A DNA stretch of 20,476 nt from an uncultured Bilophila sp. (lineage in GTDB: Bacteria > Desulfobacterota > Desulfovibrionia > Desulfovibrionales > Desulfovibrionaceae): NCBI GenBank assembly GCA_902373525.1, contig CABKMN010000042.1:1-20476 (forward strand), read 5' to 3'. How positions within the stretch are numbered: the first letter of the stretch is position 1; each line of letters begins with the position of its first letter. Of this stretch, positions 15,696 through 20,476 are shown piece by piece. The translations under genes and the position numbers were made by a program. The notes under the pieces were generated by a model. That model searched no databases, had not been told where the DNA came from, and worked only from the letters and a program-made list of their open reading frames with translations.

Positions 15696-16354
15696 ACGAG
15701 TTCCTTTTCGGTGGCGTAGCCGTGCATGGGGACGTCGAGAGGGCCGGAGGGGAAGTCCGCGATCTGGAAGGCGTAGACGAGCGCCAGCCGCCGCGCCCCG
15801 TTCCAGCCGGGCAGGGAGAGCAGGCGGTCGTAAAAGCCCTTGCCGTAGCCGAGACGCGCTCCGGCGGGGCTGATGCCCACGGCGGGGACCACTATCAGGT
15901 CAGGAAGCCGTGGCGGTCGGGACGCGTCGGGCCAGGAACGCCCAGTGCGGACGGCGTCCCGCTCCCACCCCGCGCGCGGCAGGGCCGGGCATGCGGAACC
16001 GGGTTCCAAAAGGCCGAACGCGCCGGGTTCGAGCTCGTCATAGCCCCGGCAGAGGACGAAATCCATGATTCCTTCGCCCGCGTCCGGGGGGAGGCAGCGG
16101 GGCAGCAACACCCGTTTGCCCTCCGCCCACGCCCGTTCGAGGAGCTGGGCGGTGGAAACCTCGTTGCGGGCGGCGACGTAGAGCGCCACCGTGTCCGCGT
16201 CGCGCCATTCGGGCAGATCGAGCACGCGTCGCTGGATGATCGCGGAGCGGCGTTCCCGGTCGGCGGGGTCGAGGGCCTTGCGCCGCCGGATAAGCTCGGC
16301 GCGCAGCGTTGTTCTGCTCTCGGAAAAGGCGGGATCGTTCGGGGAAAGGGGCAT
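15686..16354 (-). CDS. 5-formyltetrahydrofolate cyclo-ligase
   Basis: 222-residue enzyme that converts 5-formyl-THF to 5,10-methenyl-THF with ATP (MTHFS, YgfA family), returning a storage folate to one-carbon metabolism. Hallmarks: the N-terminal basic helix RAELIRRRKALDP (18-30), IVVPAVGIS (154-162) and the nucleotide-binding loop LGYGKGFYDR (168-177). A stretch around 125-150 (RAGWERDAVRTGRSWPDAS) is a lineage-type insertion of no known role. The start ATG at 16354 has AAAGGT upstream. It is first in an operon with pgeF and the sigma-54 activator; the first two overlap by 10 bases. Confidence 0.92.
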   Translation of the reverse strand: MPLSPNDPAFSESRTTLRAELIRRRKALDPADRERRSAIIQRRVLDLPEWRDADTVALYVAARNEVSTAQLLERAWAEGKRVLLPRCLPPDAGEGIMDFVLCRGYDELEPGAFGLLEPGSACPALPRAGWERDAVRTGRSWPDASRPPRLPDLIVVPAVGISPAGARLGYGKGFYDRLLSLPGWNGARRLALVYAFQIADFPSGPLDVPMHGYATEKELVWL

Positions 16355-16417
16355 GGGGGACCTTTGTCAAACCTGCGGTGATGGGTTAGGGTGATAAAAT
16401 CAGCGCAGTGGAATGTC

Positions 16418-16464
16418 TTGCAGGGAACGCCAACCCGGTATACCCTGCGGGTTCGACAGTACAA
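16418..16464. promoter_or_regulatory. Candidate overlapping divergent promoters
   Basis: The 123-base gap between divergent genes is centred on the palindrome GGTATACC (16437-16444). On the minus strand TTGTAC (16459-16464), 16 bases, TATACC could drive the cyclo-ligase operon. On the plus strand TTGCAG (16418-16423), 15 bases, TATACC could drive the phosphoesterase. Spacing is short, especially on the plus strand, so only the minus promoter is moderately credible. Sharing one palindromic -10 would make the two promoters mutually exclusive. Confidence 0.35.
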
Positions 16465-16477
16465 GGAAGTTGCCCGC

Positions 16478-17218
16478 ATGCCAAGCACCCCGCCCCCTTC
16501 GCCTTCCCCGATCCGCGAACCCCGCGGTCCCGGCGATCCCGCGCCCGCCGAAACGGCGCGCACCTGGATCGTCCTCGGGGACCTGCACGACAAGGTCGCC
16601 CGGCTCGGCGACGTCAGGGGGCTGGAAGAGGCCGACGGCGTCATCGTCACCGGCGATCTCACCGTGACCGGAGGCGTGGCGCAGGCCCGCAAGGTGCTGG
16701 AGAAGCTCACCCGCTACAATCCCGTCATTTACGCGCAGATCGGCAACATGGATCGCGCCGAAATCACGGACTGGCTTGCCGAGCAGGGATGGAATACCCA
16801 TATATGCGTACGCGAGCTTGCGCCGGGCGTCGCGATCATGGGGCTCGGCGGTTCCACGTTCACGCCGTTCGGCACGCCGAGCGAATTTCCCGAGTCCCGC
16901 TTTGCGGACTGGCTCGAACACATGTGGAGAGAGGCCCGGACGTTCCGCCATGTGGTGCTTTCCGTGCACACGCCTCCGCATGACACGCTGTGCGACGTCG
17001 TCGGAGACGGAATCCATGTCGGTTCCACCGCCGTCCGCGACTTCATTCTGGAAGCGCAGCCGGATGTGTGCCTGTGCGGCCACATCCATGAATCCCGCGC
17101 CGTGGATCGCCTCGGACGCACCGTGCTGGTCAATCCCGGCGCGTTTGCGACGGGCGGCTATGCCGTTCTGCGGCTTGCGGGGGACGATCTGTCGGTGACG
17201 CTTCACATGCTTGACTGA
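16478..17218 (+). CDS. Metallophosphoesterase, YfcE-like phosphodiesterase
   Basis: 246-residue calcineurin-like phosphoesterase with a two-metal site. Motifs in order: GDLHD (34-38; D35, H37), VTGDL (58-62; D60), GNMD (89-92; N90), H164 with HTPPHD (164-169), and GHIHES (201-206). The GNxD form, without His, is usual in the YfcE group, which cleaves phosphodiesters in vitro; the true substrate is unknown. A Pro-rich head of about 27 residues precedes the fold. I chose ATG at 16478 because AAGGAAG lies upstream; an in-frame ATG at 16391 would cover the promoter region and add non-homologous residues. It is divergent from the cyclo-ligase operon. Confidence 0.88.
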   Translation: MPSTPPPSPSPIREPRGPGDPAPAETARTWIVLGDLHDKVARLGDVRGLEEADGVIVTGDLTVTGGVAQARKVLEKLTRYNPVIYAQIGNMDRAEITDWLAEQGWNTHICVRELAPGVAIMGLGGSTFTPFGTPSEFPESRFADWLEHMWREARTFRHVVLSVHTPPHDTLCDVVGDGIHVGSTAVRDFILEAQPDVCLCGHIHESRAVDRLGRTVLVNPGAFATGGYAVLRLAGDDLSVTLHMLD

Positions 17219-17386
17219 CCGGCTTCGCCCGGATCGTCGTATCCCGCCCGGACCGGCTGGCCCGTCCGTGGGCCGGGATGCCGTCACCGCCGGAAAATTT
17301 TTCGAGGTCCGCCGCCGTATTCGGCCGGAACGCTCTTTCCGTTTCTCCGGAAGGGACGCCCGCGCCGGGGACGGAGGCCGGTTCTC

Positions 17387-17418
17387 TTCGGGGCTCCGCC
17401 CCGAATCTGCGATTTTTG
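17387..17418 (+). terminator. Hairpin with T-run between the phosphoesterase and RNase genes
   Basis: TTCGGGGC-TCC-GCCCCGAA (17387-17405) is a perfect 8-bp stem followed by TCTGCGATTTTT. The T-run starts 7 bases after the stem, so termination may be weak. It lies 168 bases after the phosphoesterase stop. The rest of the 260-base gap 17219-17478 has another GC stem (GGCCC...GGGCC near 17260) and must include the RNase promoter, which I cannot place. Confidence 0.5.
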
Positions 17419-17478
17419 CTGCCGCCCGCGCCAGCCCGGCGGCGTTACATCCCTTTTTTTGCTCTTTGAGGAACATTG

Positions 17479-19839
17479 ATGATCGATTCCGAATCCGTGG
17501 CGACGCCGGTGGAACAGCCGGCCGCGCCCGAACAGCAGTCCCTGTCCGCGCCTGCGGACGCCGTGTCTTCCGACGCCGCTCCCGAAAAGAAACGTACCCG
17601 CCGTCCCCGGCGGAAAAAGACCGATCCGGTCGTCGAACCCGCCGCCGAAGCGGTTGAAAATCCCGTCCGGCCCGCCGCGCAGGACGCGCTGACGTCCCAT
17701 CCCATGCAGACGCCCGCCGTGGTCGCCTCCGCGCTGCCCGTGGAGGCCGTACCCGCCGCCGTGCCCGCCGTTTCCGAATCCGCGCTTCCCGCCGTATCCG
17801 ACCCGGAGGCCGACGCGCCGTCCGCCGCGGAAGGCGAGGCCGCTTCCGCGACGAAACGCCGCCGTTCCCGCCGCAGCGGGCGCGGACGTCGCCGTCCCGC
17901 CGATGCCGCCGACGCGTCCGCCGAAACGCCCGCCGGGGCCGACGACGAACAGCCCGCGTCCGATGAAGCGGACGCCGCTTCGGACGTTTCCGCCCCCGAA
18001 GCCGAGCAGCCCGCCGTCGAGGGCGAGGAAGCGCCCCGCAAGCCGCGTTCCCGCTCCCGCCGCCGCAAGCCGTCGCGCGCCGAACAGGCCGCCGAAGCCG
18101 ACATCCCCGAGGACGAAGTCTTCGTGTTCGACGAGGATGACGACGAGGAACCCGCCGAAGCGGCTCCCGAGGCCGAAGAGGGCCGCGCCCCCCGCGTGCC
18201 CCGCAAGCCCCGCCGTCGCCGCAGCAAGAAATCCGCCGCTGCCGCCGCGTTGGAAGAAGCCGAGGATGAAGCCGCCGAGGACGTCGAAGAGGAAAAGGCC
18301 GCCAAAAAGGGCAAGAAGGCCGCGTCCTCCGTTGATCGCAAGATGCTCGTCAGCGTCCTGCCCGGCGACATGGTGGAGGTGGTGCTCACCGAAAACGGCG
18401 TGGTGCGCGAATACTACGTCGAGATGACCCATCAGGCGAAAATCCGGGGCAACATCTACAAGGGCGTCATCAACAACATCGACACGAACCTTCAGGCCGC
18501 CTTCGTCAACTACGGCAACGTGAAGAACGGCTTCCTTCAGATCGACGAAGTCCACCCCGAATACTATCTCCAGCCGCACGAGCCCGCCAAGGGCCGCAAG
18601 TACCCGCCCATTCAGAAGGTGCTCAAGACCGGTCAGGAAGTCCTCGTGCAGGTCGTGAAGGAGCCCAACGGCTCCAAGGGCGCGTTTCTGACCACATGGC
18701 TGTCGCTTGCCGGGCGTTTCCTCGTGCTGACGCCGGGACAGGAGCAGATCGGCATTTCCCGCAAGGTGGAGGACGGCGAGGAGCGCAACCGCCTGCGCGA
18801 ACTCATCCGGGGCCTTGAGCCCGGCGAAGGGCTCGGCGCCATCGTCCGCACCGTGAGCGCGGGCACGAGCAAGACCACGCTCCAGAAGGACCTTTCGTTC
18901 CTCAAGCGCGTGTGGAAGGACATCCGCAAGCGCGCCACCACGGAAAAGGTGCCTTCGCTCATCTATCAGGAGCCCGGCCTCGCCAGCCGCAGCGTTCGCG
19001 ATTATCTTTCCGACGACATTTCCGAGGTCTGGGTGGACGACGCCGAAACCGCCGGGGCGATCCGCGAAATGGCTTCCCTGCTGTTCCCGCGCAAGGCCGA
19101 TCTCGTGCATCTCTATGAGGATCACAACAAGACCCTGTGGGAGCACTTCGGCATCCTGAACCAGATCGAGCAGGTGCATTCCCGCGAAGTGATCATGCCC
19201 TCGGGAGGCCGTCTGGTGTTCGACCAGACCGAGGCGCTCATGGCCATCGACATCAACTCGGGCAAGATCGGCGGCAAGACGAACTTCGAATCCATGGCCT
19301 ACCGTACGAACATGGAAGCGGCGGCGGCCATCGCCCGCCAGCTTCGCCTGCGCGACATCGGCGGTCAGATCGTCATCGACTTCATCGAGATGCGCGATCC
19401 CGAGCACTGCCGCGACGTGGAGAAGGAACTCCGCAACGCCATGAAGGGCGACCGCGCCCGGCACGACATCGGCAAGATGAGCTCGTTCGGGCTGCTCCAG
19501 ATCGTGCGCCAGCGGACCGGCTCGTCCGCGATTTCCATCAGCATGGAGCCCTGCCCGCACTGCAAGGGCACCGGGCAGCGCCGCAACATGGAATGGCAGG
19601 CCGTGCAGGCTTTGCGCGACCTCCAGCGGGCCATGCGCGGGGCCGCCTCGTCCGGGCAGACCGAATACGCCTATACCGTGGACGCCGAGCTGGGCCTCTA
19701 TCTGCTGAACCACAAGCGCGAACGCCTGTCCCTTCTGGAAAAGGAACACCACGTCCGTCTGGACATTCGCATCGAAGGCGTTTCCCGGCCCGCTCCCCAG
19801 CAGGCTTCTCACAACGGCGGGCAGAACAATGGCAAGTAA
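17479..19839 (+). CDS. rng: Ribonuclease E/G with long disordered N-terminal extension
   Basis: 786-residue endoribonuclease of the RNase E/G family, which cuts AU-rich single-stranded RNA in mRNA decay and rRNA processing. Residues 1-285 are low complexity, Ala/Pro/Glu-rich, with four basic blocks (near 37-47, 126-139, 187-200, 239-251) separated by acidic stretches. The catalytic core follows: S1 domain (about 290-405), 5'-sensor/RNase H region, DNase I-like domain with metal-binding D591 (DINSG) and D634 (IDFIEM), and the zinc link C692-P-H-C695 (CPHCKGTG). There is little C-terminal tail, so the usual E. coli RNase E layout is reversed. I chose ATG at 17479, with GAGGAA upstream, over the adjacent TTG. 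queH overlaps its end by 11 bases. Confidence 0.92.
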   Translation: MIDSESVATPVEQPAAPEQQSLSAPADAVSSDAAPEKKRTRRPRRKKTDPVVEPAAEAVENPVRPAAQDALTSHPMQTPAVVASALPVEAVPAAVPAVSESALPAVSDPEADAPSAAEGEAASATKRRRSRRSGRGRRRPADAADASAETPAGADDEQPASDEADAASDVSAPEAEQPAVEGEEAPRKPRSRSRRRKPSRAEQAAEADIPEDEVFVFDEDDDEEPAEAAPEAEEGRAPRVPRKPRRRRSKKSAAAAALEEAEDEAAEDVEEEKAAKKGKKAASSVDRKMLVSVLPGDMVEVVLTENGVVREYYVEMTHQAKIRGNIYKGVINNIDTNLQAAFVNYGNVKNGFLQIDEVHPEYYLQPHEPAKGRKYPPIQKVLKTGQEVLVQVVKEPNGSKGAFLTTWLSLAGRFLVLTPGQEQIGISRKVEDGEERNRLRELIRGLEPGEGLGAIVRTVSAGTSKTTLQKDLSFLKRVWKDIRKRATTEKVPSLIYQEPGLASRSVRDYLSDDISEVWVDDAETAGAIREMASLLFPRKADLVHLYEDHNKTLWEHFGILNQIEQVHSREVIMPSGGRLVFDQTEALMAIDINSGKIGGKTNFESMAYRTNMEAAAAIARQLRLRDIGGQIVIDFIEMRDPEHCRDVEKELRNAMKGDRARHDIGKMSSFGLLQIVRQRTGSSAISISMEPCPHCKGTGQRRNMEWQAVQALRDLQRAMRGAASSGQTEYAYTVDAELGLYLLNHKRERLSLLEKEHHVRLDIRIEGVSRPAPQQASHNGGQNNGK

Positions 19840-20428
19840 GAAGGTCCTCCTGCACGCCTGCTGCGGGCCGTGCGGCATCATGTGCATCCAGTCCCTGCGT
19901 GACGAGGGCTATGAGGTGACCGGCTATTTCGCCAACCCGAACATCCATCCCGTCACCGAGTATTTCCGGCGGCGGGAGGCGATGGAGCAGGTCGCCGAGC
20001 AGATGTCCCTGCCCATGATCTGGCAGGACGACGTCTATGATCTGCCCGGCTGGCTCAAGGCCGTGCACGATTTCGGCATCGCGGACAATCAGGACCATGC
20101 GCGCTGCGGCTACTGTTACGAGAGCCGTCTCGCCCTGACCTGCGCCGTGGCCTCCGAGCACGGCTTCGACTGTTTCACTACGAGTCTGCTCTATTCGAAG
20201 CATCAGCAGCACGACGCCATCAGGCGCATCGGCGAGCGCGTCGCGGCCTGCGGCGACTACCGGAGCGACGCGGGGTTCGGTTCCGCGTTCCTGTACCGCG
20301 ACTTCCGCCCCTTCTGGCAGGCCGGGATCGACCGGTCCAAGGAAATGGGCCTCTACCGGCAGAACTACTGCGCCTGTATTTTCAGCGAGTACGAGCGGTT
20401 TGAGAAGAAGCTCAGGAAGCTGGGGTAA
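19829..20428 (+). CDS. queH: Epoxyqueuosine reductase QueH
   Basis: 199-residue enzyme (DUF208 family) for the last step of queuosine synthesis, reducing epoxyqueuosine to queuosine in tRNA; it replaces the unrelated QueG. The cysteine set is complete: HACCGPC (C11, C12, C15), RCGYC (C93, C96) and NYCACIFSE (C181, C183), which hold an iron-sulfur cluster and nearby metal in the family. The length is normal. Its ATG lies inside the end of the RNase gene (11-base overlap, different frame), so the two are co-transcribed and probably coupled. A hairpin of the repeat family follows 10 bases after the stop. Confidence 0.93.
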   Translation: MASKKVLLHACCGPCGIMCIQSLRDEGYEVTGYFANPNIHPVTEYFRRREAMEQVAEQMSLPMIWQDDVYDLPGWLKAVHDFGIADNQDHARCGYCYESRLALTCAVASEHGFDCFTTSLLYSKHQQHDAIRRIGERVAACGDYRSDAGFGSAFLYRDFRPFWQAGIDRSKEMGLYRQNYCACIFSEYERFEKKLRKLG

Positions 20429-20438
20429 GAGAGAAGAT

Positions 20439-20476
20439 TGGAGGGGGCGGGGGAAACGTTCTGAAGAACGTTTCCC
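20439..20476 (+). terminator. Hairpin after queH, cut by the window end
   Basis: GGGAAACGTTC-TGAA-GAACGTTTCCC (20451-20476) is a perfect 11-bp stem to the last base of the window; the purine arm continues outward (GGAGGGGGCGG), so the full stem is probably longer. The lead-in GAAGATTGGAG is the same as that after lon on its own strand, and the loop is TGAA in the transcribed direction, as after lon and the GNAT gene. Confidence 0.6.

Noticed and set aside
16405..16440. Sigma-54 promoter-like TTGGCGTTCCCTGCA on the minus strand
   Set aside because: The GG and GC elements are 8 bases apart instead of 10.
16424..16470. tRNA-like piece (GCGGGTTCGAC) in the divergent gap
   Set aside because: Only a T-loop-like stretch is present; no acceptor, D-arm or anticodon arm could be built on either strand.
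16744..16755. Missing His in the GNxD motif of the phosphoesterase
   Set aside because: YfcE-type enzymes commonly have GNxD, so this is not a lost active site.

Overview
The window is about 20.5 kb of GC-rich bacterial chromosome. The order tRNA-Leu, tig, clpP, clpX, lon, together with NtrC-type sigma-54 activators, QueH and an RNase E/G with its disordered part at the N-terminus, fits the Desulfovibrionaceae (Desulfovibrio/Bilophila-like sulfate or sulfite reducers). This is inferred from gene order and protein style; no database was searched. No phage, IS, integron or CRISPR genes are visible, and all genes look chromosomal.

Layout: every gene from 66 to 16354 is on the minus strand, and everything from 16478 on is on the plus strand. 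Reading the minus strand from the divergent promoter region near 16400: 5-formyl-THF cyclo-ligase, a complete pgeF-type laccase-domain gene and a sigma-54 activator form a tight cluster. A 520-base repeat-rich gap follows, then a second pgeF paralogue that has lost its metal-site residues, tRNA-Leu(UAG), and the protein-quality-control block tig, clpP, clpX, lon. After lon come a guanidinium exporter gene (gdx/sugE) behind a clear guanidine-II riboswitch, an NtrX-like response regulator, leucyl aminopeptidase pepA, and a coupled pair: a PPOX/NimA-like flavoprotein and a GNAT acetyltransferase. On the plus strand are a YfcE-like phosphoesterase, an RNase E/G with a 280-residue low-complexity N-terminal extension, and queH, which overlaps it.

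How the genes relate: trigger factor, ClpXP and Lon handle folding and degradation of new or damaged proteins, and PepA can recycle the peptides they release. A sigma-32-like promoter candidate precedes lon. The gdx riboswitch shows both ACGG-loop hairpins and a visible pairing between the second hairpin and the ribosome binding site.

Between genes there is an unusual density of long purine/pyrimidine-armed hairpins, about eight in 20 kb. Four share the loop core TTCTTCAGAA or its complement, and one is a perfect 25-bp stem. Separately, a 59-bp intergenic repeat occurs as a partial tandem near 2922 and as an inverted copy near 12913, 64 of 67 bases identical. The most unusual items are the all-ligand-lost PgeF paralogue, the two repeat families, the riboswitch, the GAFTSA variant in the NtrX-like activator and the inverted domain layout of the RNase.
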